Assembly (NCBI RefSeq): GCF_004919105.1
Contig: NZ_STGK01000020.1
Span: forward strand, 22,105-86,104
Origin: Nocardioides sp. GY 10113
Lineage (GTDB): Bacteria; Actinomycetota; Actinomycetes; Propionibacteriales; Nocardioidaceae
DNA length: 64,000 nucleotides
Direction: 5' to 3'
The translations under genes were made by a program, and so were the position numbers. Positions 48,981 through 56,505 of this stretch are shown here, piece by piece. The stretch's first letter is position 1, and every line of letters starts with the position of its first letter. The notes beneath the pieces are model-generated. The model was not told the origin of the DNA, ran no database searches, and was given only the letters and a program-made list of their open reading frames with translations.

Positions 48981-49030
48981 GGCTGTATTCGTCCGATCGG
49001 ACAGCCGACCGCCGCGCCGGTTGTCCGATC
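48981..49030. promoter_or_regulatory. Candidate operator between divergent hydrolase and D-aminoacylase genes
   Basis: A perfect 12-bp palindrome GTCCGATCGGAC (48991-49002), plus GATCGGACA (48995-49003) repeated in inverted form as TGTCCGATC (49022-49030). The site lies between two back-to-back promoters, well placed to control both. The PucR-type regulator is one candidate binder. Confidence 0.55.
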
Positions 49031-49059
49031 CTCCAGTGAGGCCGCCGAGTGCCCCGGTG

Positions 49060-49065
49060 TTGGAT
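49060..49065 (+). promoter_or_regulatory. Putative leaderless -10 for the D-aminoacylase
   Basis: TTGGAT, 7 nt before GTG 49073. It would include the alternative ATG at 49064 and so argues against that start. Confidence 0.45.
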
Positions 49066-49072
49066 GGTCCGC

Positions 49073-50554
49073 GTGCTGATTCTTCGTGGCGGGCGCGTCG
49101 TCGACCCGCGGACCGGGACCGAGCGGGTGGCCGACGTGGCCGTGGACGGGGGCACGGTGGTCGCCGTGGCGCCGGCCATCGCCGCCGAGGGCGCGCTCGC
49201 GGGCGCCGCCGAGGTCGACGTCACCGGCCTGGTGGTCGGGCCCGGCTTCGTCGACCTGCACAGCCACGTGCACTCGATCGCCGGGCAGCGACTGCAGGCG
49301 CTGGACGGCGTCACCGCCACGCTCGACCTCGAGGCCGGCCTGATGCCGGTCGAGAAGGCCTACGCCCGCGCCGCGGCCGACGGCCGACTGCTCCACTACG
49401 GCTTCTCGGCGTCGTGGGGCGACGCCCGGGCGGCGGCCCACCTCGGCCTCACCCCGGACGCCGACCTGAACGCCTCGCTGCGGATGCTCGGCGACCCCGC
49501 GTGGCAGCGCACCTCGACGCCGAACGAGCGCCGGCACTGGCTCCGGCTGCTGGAGTCCGAGCTCGAGGCGGGCGCGCTGGGGGTCGGCGTGCTGATGGGC
49601 TACGCCCCGCGCTCGGACCCCGAGGAGTTCCTCGACGTCGCCCGGCTGGCGGCCGCGACCGGGACCGCCACCTTCACCCACGTGCGCGAGATCGTCGAGG
49701 CCGACCCGACCACGCCGATCGACGGATCCTTCGAGATCACCCGGGCCGCGGCGGAGACCGGCGCCTCGATGCACCACTGCCATGTCAACAGCACCTCGCG
49801 GCGCCACATCGACCGGGTGCTCGGCCAGCTCGAGGCGGCCCGCGCCGGCGGCTCCCGGGTCACCGTCGAGGCCTACCCGTACGGCGCCGGCAGCACCGCG
49901 ATCGGTGCCTTCTTCCTCGCCCCCGAGCGGCTCGGCGCCTGGGGCCTGACGCCCGCGTCGATCTCGATGGTCGGCACCGGCGAGCGGATCGCCTCGATCG
50001 AGCGGCTGGCCGAGCTGCGCGCCACCGACCCGGGCGCCGTCTGCGTGGTCCGGTTCCTCGACGAGGAGGACCCCGAGGACGCCGCCATGCTGCAGCGGGC
50101 GCTCGCGTTCCCCGACTCCATCGTGGCCAGCGACGCGATGCACGTGGAGTGGAAGGACGGGTCGACCGACTCCCGCGAGTGGCCGCTGCCGTCGGGCGGC
50201 CAGACCCACCCCCGCACCGCCGGCACCTTCGCCCGCTCGCTGCGCCGGATGGTCGTCGAGACCGGGACCTGGACCTGGGCCGAGGCGTTCCGCCGCTGCT
50301 CCTACCTGCCCGCGCAGGTGGTCGCCGGGTTCGCCCCCGCGGTCCGCACCAAGGGCTGGCTGGGCATCGGCGCGGACGCCGACCTCGTGGTCATCGACCC
50401 CGCCACGATCAGCGACCGGGCGACCTACGTGGACCCGACACGGCCCTCGGTCGGCGTACGGCACCTGCTGGTGGACGGTCAGTTCGTGGTCCGCGACGGC
50501 GAGCTCGACGTCGAGGCGTTCCCGGGGCGCGCGATCCGCGCCGCGCTCGGCTGA
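49073..50554 (+). CDS. D-aminoacylase-like amidohydrolase (N-acyl-D-amino acid deacylase family)
   Basis: 493 residues from GTG 49073; an ATG 9 nt upstream is possible. The amidohydrolase barrel has the metal motif FVDLHSHVHS (His-x-His), HVREIVE and MHHCHVNS as later ligand regions, and SDAMHVEW, where D-aminoacylases carry the catalytic Asp. RGGRVVDPRTG and GADADLVVIDP form the flanking beta domain. D-aminoacylases hydrolyse N-acyl-D-amino acids (N-acetyl, N-formyl or longer) to free D-amino acids. It is divergent from the hydrolase/importer operon across a palindromic site, supporting a shared function in D-amino acid supply. Confidence 0.87.
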   Translation: MLILRGGRVVDPRTGTERVADVAVDGGTVVAVAPAIAAEGALAGAAEVDVTGLVVGPGFVDLHSHVHSIAGQRLQALDGVTATLDLEAGLMPVEKAYARAAADGRLLHYGFSASWGDARAAAHLGLTPDADLNASLRMLGDPAWQRTSTPNERRHWLRLLESELEAGALGVGVLMGYAPRSDPEEFLDVARLAAATGTATFTHVREIVEADPTTPIDGSFEITRAAAETGASMHHCHVNSTSRRHIDRVLGQLEAARAGGSRVTVEAYPYGAGSTAIGAFFLAPERLGAWGLTPASISMVGTGERIASIERLAELRATDPGAVCVVRFLDEEDPEDAAMLQRALAFPDSIVASDAMHVEWKDGSTDSREWPLPSGGQTHPRTAGTFARSLRRMVVETGTWTWAEAFRRCSYLPAQVVAGFAPAVRTKGWLGIGADADLVVIDPATISDRATYVDPTRPSVGVRHLLVDGQFVVRDGELDVEAFPGRAIRAALG

Positions 50555-50584
50555 GCCGCGGTCCGGCCGCGGGCCCGGCTCCGG

Positions 50585-51277
50585 TCAGCCGGGGTAGCTG
50601 TCCAGCGCGTCGCTGACCAGCTGGCTGGGCGTGACCCGCCGCCGCGCCGCCTCCTCGGCGACCCGGCGCTCGACCTCCACCGAGAGCAGCCGGGGCGACG
50701 AGTCCCGGGCGGCGGAGCCCGAGCCCTGCTCCGGTCCTCGCCGCCCGAGGCTCGTGGCGGCCACCACCACGGTGCCGAGCACGTCGAGGATGGCGACCAC
50801 GCCGAAGAGCCGCCAGTAGCCGTCGCCGATGCCGCTGTCGTCGATGATCGGGATGACCAGCAGCAGGGCGACGGCGGCGATGGTGGCCATCGTGAGCGCC
50901 AGCAGCGGGCCGGGCGCCCGCCGGTCGGCGAGACGCAGCAGCAGCGACGCCTGCGCCAACGAGGCGGCGATGGCCACCGTGACCCCGAAGGCCCGCCACC
51001 CGTCGTCGCCGCCCCAGGTCAGCCACAGCGCGAGGAGCGTCGCGGCGACCGAGAACGCGCCGCCGAGCGCTCCGACCGCGGCGAACCGATGTCCTGCCAG
51101 CGCGAGGTAGCAGAGCGCCGCCATCGACTCGGTGCCGACGATCACCGTGGTGGTCAGGACCCGCGCCTCGCCGGTCCCGAGCGCCCCGCCGCCGAGCAGC
51201 GCTCCGATCCCGAGGAGGGCGGCCACCGAGAACGAGACGATCACGGCGGCGACGGCGAGGCGGCGTAGGTCCTTCAC
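50585..51277 (-). CDS. Multi-pass membrane protein of unknown function
   Basis: 230 residues from GTG 51277. Five or six hydrophobic segments cover residues 8-175 (VAAVIVSFSVAALLGIGALLGG; TESMAALCYLALAG; GAFSVAATLLALWLTW; VTVAIAASLAQASLLL; LTMATIAAVALLLVIPII; LFGVVAILDVLGTVVVAA). The C-terminal 50 residues are cytoplasmic and charged, ending in VERRVAEEAARRRVTPSQLVSDAL, which looks like a ribbon-helix-helix or short coiled segment. I do not recognise the family. A longer frame extends upstream, but its extra residues are not membrane-like and overlap the region before the next plus-strand gene. Confidence 0.68.
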   Translation of the reverse strand: MKDLRRLAVAAVIVSFSVAALLGIGALLGGGALGTGEARVLTTTVIVGTESMAALCYLALAGHRFAAVGALGGAFSVAATLLALWLTWGGDDGWRAFGVTVAIAASLAQASLLLRLADRRAPGPLLALTMATIAAVALLLVIPIIDDSGIGDGYWRLFGVVAILDVLGTVVVAATSLGRRGPEQGSGSAARDSSPRLLSVEVERRVAEEAARRRVTPSQLVSDALDSYPG

Positions 51278-51410
51278 GGGGCCGATGGTGGCAGCCGCGG
51301 ACCAGATGCGTGCCGCTTTCTCTGTGCACGGAGCCCCGATTTCGACCATGCCACACTCCGCGGCCGGGTCTAGCGTGGAAGGTCCGTCATCAGCCGACAA
51401 GGGAGTCCTG

Positions 51411-51686
51411 ATGCTGTTCCTGACCACTTACCACGTACGTCCGTTTCTCACGAAGGCGGAGGTCGCCGCCATGATGGGGGTCTTCGCCGAAGTGGGCGAC
51501 GCCCCCGGCGTCCAGGCCCACTACGTCCACACCGACGGCAGCGGCGGCACGCTGCTGACGGAGAACGACGACCCGACCGTGGCCTACCGCCACCTGCTCA
51601 ACTTCGGCGAGTGGATGGAGTTCGACACGAAGGTGGTGCTGCCGGTCGACGACGCCGTCCCCCACATCCTCGACGCCCTCTCCTGA
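51411..51686 (+). CDS. Small conserved-looking protein of unknown function (91 aa)
   Basis: 91 residues. The sequence begins MLFLTTYHVRPFLTKAEVAAMMGVFAEVG and includes HYVHTDGSGGTLLTENDD and a late YRHLLNFGEWMEFDTKVVLPVDDAV. The layout resembles small alpha/beta ferredoxin-like (dimeric barrel) proteins, many of which have no known function. ATG has AAGGGAG as Shine-Dalgarno, and TAGCGT (51371-51376) is a reasonable -10, giving a leader of about 30 nt. It is followed 36 bp later by the PPOX-type gene. Confidence 0.72.
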   Translation: MLFLTTYHVRPFLTKAEVAAMMGVFAEVGDAPGVQAHYVHTDGSGGTLLTENDDPTVAYRHLLNFGEWMEFDTKVVLPVDDAVPHILDALS

Positions 51687-51710
51687 GGCGGCGCGCTACC
51701 ACCCGGCGGG

Positions 51711-51716
51711 GAGGAT
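51711..51716 (+). promoter_or_regulatory. Putative leaderless -10 for the PPOX-type gene
   Basis: GAGGAT, 6 nt before ATG 51723. GGGGAGG could also act as Shine-Dalgarno at slightly long spacing, so the assignment is ambiguous. Confidence 0.4.
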
Positions 51717-51722
51717 GAGGCC

Positions 51723-52193
<471 letters not shown>

Positions 52194-52195
52194 GG

Positions 52196-52243
52196 CCGCC
52201 CCACACGCCGCCCCACACGCCGCCCCACACGCCGCCCCACACG
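52196..52243. repeat. Four tandem 12-bp units, non-coding
   Basis: Four exact copies of CCGCCCCACACG, starting 3 bp after the PPOX stop. Function unknown; they could affect transcript ends. Confidence 0.92.
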
Positions 52244-52353
52244 CGGCCAACCCGCCGCGCGGCGCGACGACCCCGGGCCCCTTGCCCCGGGCGCCGGCCA
52301 TCGACCACTCTGGCAGGAGCACGGTTCTTTCCTGGGCGAGCGGACGGGAGTCG

Positions 52354-53358
52354 ATGCGTCCCCAGTCAGTCCTCGGCAACCTCGATCCCCACGGGGCGGG
52401 AGGCGGGCGGCGTACGGCCCGGGGACGTCGGGCGGCGCGAACGGCGACCGTGCTCGCCTGCCTCGCGGCGCTGGGCCTCGCCGCCTGCTCGAGCGGCGCT
52501 CCCGACAGCGCACCCGACGCCGACAGCGCGGATGACCCGGTCGGCTCGTCGAGCGACGGCGAGGACTCCGCGTCGACGGCCGACAAGGGCCTCGGCACGA
52601 CCATCATCGAGTGGGTCGTCTCGCTCGGGCCGAGCGCGCCGGGTGGGAACCACAACGTGCCGCTCGATGCCTACCTGTCGTTGGTCAAGGGCAACTGTCG
52701 ACACGTCGTCGACGTCGCCCAGTACGCCGACGAGCCCTACAACCGGCTGCTCTACGAGGGCGTGGGCAGCGCGTGCCTGGCCGCGTTCGAGGGCGAGTCG
52801 GAGCGGTGGGCGGTCGCCGAGCAGAACCTCGACCTGCTGGCCGATCAACGCGACCGCACGGGGTGCTACGGCCGCGGCGCCTTCGACCTCCTCGACGCGC
52901 TCGTGGCGGCCCACCGCAGCGCCCCGGACGCGGAGCTCGTCCGCCAGGAGGGGACGTCCGGGTCGGGTTGCGTGCTGGTCGAGGGCATCAGCCCGGACCG
53001 CGGCAGCGCCGCCGGCGGCTACCCGGTGACCGTCACCGGCTCGCACTTCCCCGATCACGGCCTGATCACCATCGGCGGCACCGTCGTCGGCTTCGACTCC
53101 ACCGACGGCGGCACGCGGATCGAGTTCACGATGCCGCCGCTGGAGGTGACGGGTGAGCAGTACATCGTCGTCGACGGTGAGGACGAGTACTGGAACTCGG
53201 CCGCCGAGTTCACCGTCGAGCCGGTGGAGACCCCTGACGGGTCGGCCACCGGCACGGGCCCGAGCCCGACCCTGCCCTCCCCGACCCTCACCGGTCCGTC
53301 CTCGCCGACGACGGGGCCGCCCCAGGACGCGAGCCTGAGCCCGGCGGCGCCGTCCTGA
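52354..53358 (+). CDS. Lipoprotein with an IPT/TIG domain
   Basis: 334 residues from ATG 52354 (GGGAG Shine-Dalgarno). An unusually long basic N-region (about 30 residues, RRTARGRRAARTA) precedes the hydrophobic part and lipobox LAAC. The mature protein has an Asp/Ser-rich linker, an alpha-helical part with three or four cysteines (NCRHVV, SACLAAF, TGCYGRG, SGCVLV) and, at about 210-285, an IPT/TIG immunoglobulin-like domain (GISPDRGSAAGGYPVTVTGSHFPDHGLITIGGTVV). A Pro/Thr/Ser-rich tail ends it. It should be anchored outside the cell. The next gene follows after 10 bp, so the two are probably partners. Confidence 0.8.
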   Translation: MRPQSVLGNLDPHGAGGGRRTARGRRAARTATVLACLAALGLAACSSGAPDSAPDADSADDPVGSSSDGEDSASTADKGLGTTIIEWVVSLGPSAPGGNHNVPLDAYLSLVKGNCRHVVDVAQYADEPYNRLLYEGVGSACLAAFEGESERWAVAEQNLDLLADQRDRTGCYGRGAFDLLDALVAAHRSAPDAELVRQEGTSGSGCVLVEGISPDRGSAAGGYPVTVTGSHFPDHGLITIGGTVVGFDSTDGGTRIEFTMPPLEVTGEQYIVVDGEDEYWNSAAEFTVEPVETPDGSATGTGPSPTLPSPTLTGPSSPTTGPPQDASLSPAAPS

Positions 53359-53368
53359 CCGCGCACCG

Positions 53369-54301
53369 ATGACCACCCCACCCCGTCCCGAGCGCGCCGA
53401 CGGCGAGACCGACACCTCCCCACCCCGTCGCGGCGATGGCGGCGCGGGCGATGGCGGCGCGGGCGGCGGCGCGGCCCCGGGCTGGCTCAAGACCTTCACC
53501 ACCATCGCCTCCCCCATCGCCCTCGTCACCGCCCTGCTCCTCTACTTCGGCTGGGTGCGTGCGGACGCCCAGGCGCGCGAGCTGGGCTACGACGTGTCGC
53601 TCCTGGACTACTCGACCACCGACTACGTGCTGCGCAGCGTGAACGTGCTGTTCTTCCCCGTGATCGGCGTGATCGTGGCCAGCCTCGCCGCGCTCTGGCT
53701 GCACCACCGCATCGAGGCACGGCTGACGGCGCCCAGGCGGGGCCGGGGCGCCGACCTGGCGCTGGCAGCGGGCGGCTGGGCGTGGCTCTGGCTGCCCCTC
53801 CTCCTCGGCGGGGCGCTGGCCGCGGTGGCGGGCACCGCGCTGGTCGCCCTCGTTCCCTTCGTCCTCACCGCCGGTCTCGGCGCGGCCCTCTACACCGGGT
53901 TCCTCCGCGTCCGGATCGGGACCCGTCGGCCACCCGGCCGCCTCTGGGTGGGCCTGGTCGTGGCACTCGTGGTGGTCCTCCTCTTCTGGGACGTCCAGCG
54001 GATCGCCGCCGCCTTCGGCACCGAGTACGCGAAGTACGTCAAGGCCGACCCCTCTCAGTTCTCGACGGTGGCGCTGCTGTCGAGCGAGCCGCTCAACCTC
54101 GCGCCGTACGACGTCGCGGTGAGCGACACCGGTCCGGACACCGGCCACCGGTACCGCTACGACGGGTTCTGGCTGCTGACCTACGCGAACAGCCGGTACT
54201 TCCTGATGGCCCGCACCCCGACCGGCGACACCGCGGTGGTCGTCGTGCCGGACACCGACAGCCTGCAGCTCGCCTTCGCGGCGACCCGCACCGGCTCGTA
54301 G
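53369..54301 (+). CDS. Multi-pass membrane protein of unknown function
   Basis: 310 residues. A polar, Gly/Ala-rich cytoplasmic tail of about 37 residues precedes about five hydrophobic segments (IASPIALVTALLLYFGWV; SVNVLFFPVIGVIVASLAALWL; WAWLWLPLLLGGALAAVAGTALVALVPFVLTAGL; WVGLVVALVVVLLFW) and an extracytoplasmic or cytoplasmic C-terminal domain of about 90 residues. I do not recognise the family. Near-adjacent to the IPT lipoprotein, it may form an envelope complex with it. Confidence 0.75.
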   Translation: MTTPPRPERADGETDTSPPRRGDGGAGDGGAGGGAAPGWLKTFTTIASPIALVTALLLYFGWVRADAQARELGYDVSLLDYSTTDYVLRSVNVLFFPVIGVIVASLAALWLHHRIEARLTAPRRGRGADLALAAGGWAWLWLPLLLGGALAAVAGTALVALVPFVLTAGLGAALYTGFLRVRIGTRRPPGRLWVGLVVALVVVLLFWDVQRIAAAFGTEYAKYVKADPSQFSTVALLSSEPLNLAPYDVAVSDTGPDTGHRYRYDGFWLLTYANSRYFLMARTPTGDTAVVVVPDTDSLQLAFAATRTGS

Positions 54302-54361
54302 CGCGATGAGTCGCGGCGCCGCCCCGGGTCGACACCCGTGACGTCCACGAGGAGGCAACCG

Positions 54362-55006
54362 ATGACCCAGCAGGTCCGCGTGCACAACCTCAGCGTGTCC
54401 GCCGACGGGTACGCCGCCGGCGAGGGCCAGCGGCTGGAGCGACCGTTCGGCCACGCCGACCCCAGCGAGCTGTTCGCGTGGGCCCTGCCGACGGCGAGCT
54501 GGCCGGGTCGCTCCGAGCCGGGCGGCAGCCGCGGGCTCGACGACCACCTGGTGCGGGAGTTCCACCGGAACATCGGCGCCGAGATCATGGGCCGCAACAA
54601 GTTCGGGCCGCAGCGCGGGCCGTGGCAGGACCACGACTGGCTGGGCTGGTGGGGCGACGAGCCGCCGTTCCACACCCCGGTGCTCGTGATGACGCACCAT
54701 CACCGACCGTCGTTCACCCTCTCGGACACGACGTTCCACTTCGTCGCCGGCACGCCGGCCGAGGTGCTGGAGCGGGCGTTCGAGGTCGCCGACGGCCGCG
54801 ACGTGCGGCTGGGCGGCGGCGCCGACACCGTCCGGCAGTTCCTCGACGCCGACCTCGTCGACACGCTGCACGTGGCCGTCGTACCGGTCGAGCTCGGCAC
54901 GGGCTCCCGGCTGTGGACGGCCCCCGAGGAACTGCTCGACCGCTACCACCGGGACGTGGTGCCGAGCGCCAGCGGCGTGGTCCACCACCTGTTCTGGCGG
55001 CGCTGA
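54362..55006 (+). CDS. Dihydrofolate reductase / RibD C-terminal-family reductase
   Basis: 214 residues. The N-terminal VHNLSVSADGYAAG, the central EIMGRNKFGP, TPVLVMTHHHRPSF, and LGGGADTVRQFLDADLVDTLHVAVVPVELGTGSRL are the blocks of this NADPH-binding family (YyaP/YwjB type). It reduces an unknown pteridine- or pyrimidine-like substrate and is not the housekeeping DHFR. ATG 54362 has AGGAGG at ideal spacing. It stands alone and converges on the PEP-mutase-family gene with 7 bp between. Confidence 0.88.
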   Translation: MTQQVRVHNLSVSADGYAAGEGQRLERPFGHADPSELFAWALPTASWPGRSEPGGSRGLDDHLVREFHRNIGAEIMGRNKFGPQRGPWQDHDWLGWWGDEPPFHTPVLVMTHHHRPSFTLSDTTFHFVAGTPAEVLERAFEVADGRDVRLGGGADTVRQFLDADLVDTLHVAVVPVELGTGSRLWTAPEELLDRYHRDVVPSASGVVHHLFWRR

Positions 55007-55013
55007 CCGGGAA

Positions 55014-55847
55014 TCAGCTGTCGTCCGGTGCGGGGTCGGCCAGCCGCCGCTGCAGGTCGGCGTAGCCGATCACGCCGTCGAGGAAGCCGAGGGTGCCGGT
55101 CTCGATCAGCTCGCGACCGGCCCGCTCCACCAGCGTGAGCGCGGCGCGAGCGATGCTGCCGCCGAGGCTGACCCGCTTCACCCCCAGCGAGAACAGCGTC
55201 GGGGCGTCGGTGGTGCTGGCCAGGCCGGCGACGATGTTGAGCGGCGCCGGGATCTCGGCGGCCAGTCGGCGGATCTCCTCCTCGTCGGCGACACCGGGCA
55301 CGAAGACGCAGTCGGCGCCCTCCTCGACGTAGCGGGTCGCGCGCTCGACCGCCTCCGCGAACGGATCCGCGCGGGGGCCCGCGAAGTAGGCATCGGTGCG
55401 CGCGTTGAGCACGAAGGTGCCCGCCGGCGCCGCCGCCCGCGCCGCTGCGATCCGCTCGGCGGCCTCCTCGAGGTCGAACAGCCCGTCCGCCCCGGCATCC
55501 TCGATGTTGGCGCCGACCACCCCGAGGCTCGCGGCGAGCGAGACCGTATGGGCCACCTCGTCGACGGTGTCGCCGTAGCCCGACTCCAGGTCGGCGGTGA
55601 CTGGCACGTCGACGGCCGCGGCGATCCGGGCCACGTGGGCCAGCATCGCCACCCGGTCCATGGACCCGCCGTCGGGGTGGCCGCAGGACCAGGCGATCCC
55701 GGCGCTGGTGGTGGCGATCGCGGGGAAGCCGACCTGGGTCAGGATCCTGGCCGTCCCCGCGTCCCAGGCGTTCGGGAGCACGAAGCCCGGGCCCTGGTGC
55801 AGCGCCAGCAGCGTGGCCGCGCCCTCCGCAGCGGGTGCGCCGCTCAC
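55014..55847 (-). CDS. Isocitrate lyase / PEP mutase-family enzyme
   Basis: 277 residues. The barrel shows FVLPNAWDAGTARILTQVGFPAIATTSAGIAWS at the N-terminus, Mg-site VTADLESGYGD and VGANIEDA, then NARTDAYF and VFVPGVADEEEIRRL. This subgroup (oxaloacetate hydrolase / carboxyphosphonoenolpyruvate mutase-like) cleaves or forms C-C or C-P bonds in small 2-oxo acids. The isocitrate-lyase KKCGH signature is absent, so it is not the glyoxylate-shunt enzyme. GTG start. No partner genes are nearby, so the substrate is open. Confidence 0.88.
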   Translation of the reverse strand: MSGAPAAEGAATLLALHQGPGFVLPNAWDAGTARILTQVGFPAIATTSAGIAWSCGHPDGGSMDRVAMLAHVARIAAAVDVPVTADLESGYGDTVDEVAHTVSLAASLGVVGANIEDAGADGLFDLEEAAERIAAARAAAPAGTFVLNARTDAYFAGPRADPFAEAVERATRYVEEGADCVFVPGVADEEEIRRLAAEIPAPLNIVAGLASTTDAPTLFSLGVKRVSLGGSIARAALTLVERAGRELIETGTLGFLDGVIGYADLQRRLADPAPDDS

Positions 55848-56045
55848 GCCCCGCTCACCCGGCCTCGGCCGTCACCCCGTCCTCCGGTGGGCACTCCCCC
55901 ATGATCGCGCCTCGCAGCCGTCCGCGTCACCCCCTGCGGTTCGTCGTCCGGCGCCGGCGCGGAGCGGGACGCCCGGCAGCAGCGCCGGGAGGCCGCGGGC
56001 CACCGGTCCGCGGTCGACGAATGCCCGAACCCGGGTCGGGCCTGC
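55848..56045. other. Gene-free region upstream of the cold-shock promoter
   Basis: About 200 bp with no coding frame I trust. The segment around 55955-56015 is dense in short GC-rich inverted repeats but gives no strong terminator. Confidence 0.45.
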
Positions 56046-56051
56046 TATTCT
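56043..56051 (+). promoter_or_regulatory. Extended -10 promoter of the cold-shock gene
   Basis: TGCTATTCT combines a TGN extension with -10 TATTCT. There is no good -35, as expected for extended -10 promoters. The leader would be about 165 nt long. Confidence 0.55.
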
Positions 56052-56180
56052 CGTCGTAGTTGAAGGGGCGCGTGCACCACAGGCGCCCCCGGTCAGGTTC
56101 GAGACTGGCCGCTCATCTTCGTAGTACTTGGTCTTCGGTTTTGCTGGGCATCAGGCGCCGTGCAGATGTCTTCAGCCTCA

Positions 56181-56205
56181 GGCGAGAGACACGGTGTTTC
56201 TCGCC
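56181..56205 (+). promoter_or_regulatory. Hairpin in the cold-shock leader just before the ribosome binding site
   Basis: GGCGAGA (56181-56187) pairs perfectly with TCTCGCC (56199-56205), ending about 10 nt before the GAGGAG Shine-Dalgarno. Long structured leaders that change with temperature are known for cspA-type mRNAs. Confidence 0.5.
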
Positions 56206-56225
56206 ATCATCACCGAGGAGTGAGC

Positions 56226-56429
56226 ATGACTCTGGGAACCGTCAAGTGGTTCAACGACGACAAGGGCTTCGGCTTCATCGCGCAGGACGGCGGCGGCGCT
56301 GACGTCTTCGTTCACCACACCGCGATCGCCGGCACCGGCTTCAAGTCCCTCAAGGACGGCCAGAAGGTCGAGTTCGAGGTCACCCAGGGCCCCAAGGGCC
56401 CGCAGGCCTCGGACGTGCGCGCCGTCTGA
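56226..56429 (+). CDS. Cold-shock protein (CspA family)
   Basis: 67 residues, exactly the family size. The OB-fold RNA-binding motifs RNP1 (KGFGFI) and RNP2 (VFVHH) are intact, preceded by GTVKWFNDD. It binds single-stranded nucleic acid as an RNA chaperone. The start ATG follows GAGGAG. The long leader suggests post-transcriptional control. The gene ends in a textbook terminator at 56445-56488. Confidence 0.97.
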   Translation: MTLGTVKWFNDDKGFGFIAQDGGGADVFVHHTAIAGTGFKSLKDGQKVEFEVTQGPKGPQASDVRAV

Positions 56430-56444
56430 GCCCGCATTCCTGCT

Positions 56445-56488
56445 CGAGGTCCCCGTCTGCCGCTCGGCAGGCGGGGACCTCGTCCTTT
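56445..56488 (+). terminator. Rho-independent terminator of the cold-shock gene
   Basis: An 18-bp stem (56445-56462 with 56465-56482, one G-T pair) followed by TCCTTTT. It is the clearest intrinsic terminator in the window. Confidence 0.9.
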
Positions 56489-56505
56489 TCCGTCTCTTCC
56501 GTCGG

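Noticed and set aside
50585..51427. Longer version of the 50585-51277 membrane protein, starting at 51427
   Set aside because: The extra 50 residues are not membrane-like or conserved in appearance and would overlap the start of the plus-strand 91-residue gene.
52196..52243. CRISPR-like array
   Set aside because: The units are directly abutting 12-mers with no spacers, so this is a simple tandem repeat.
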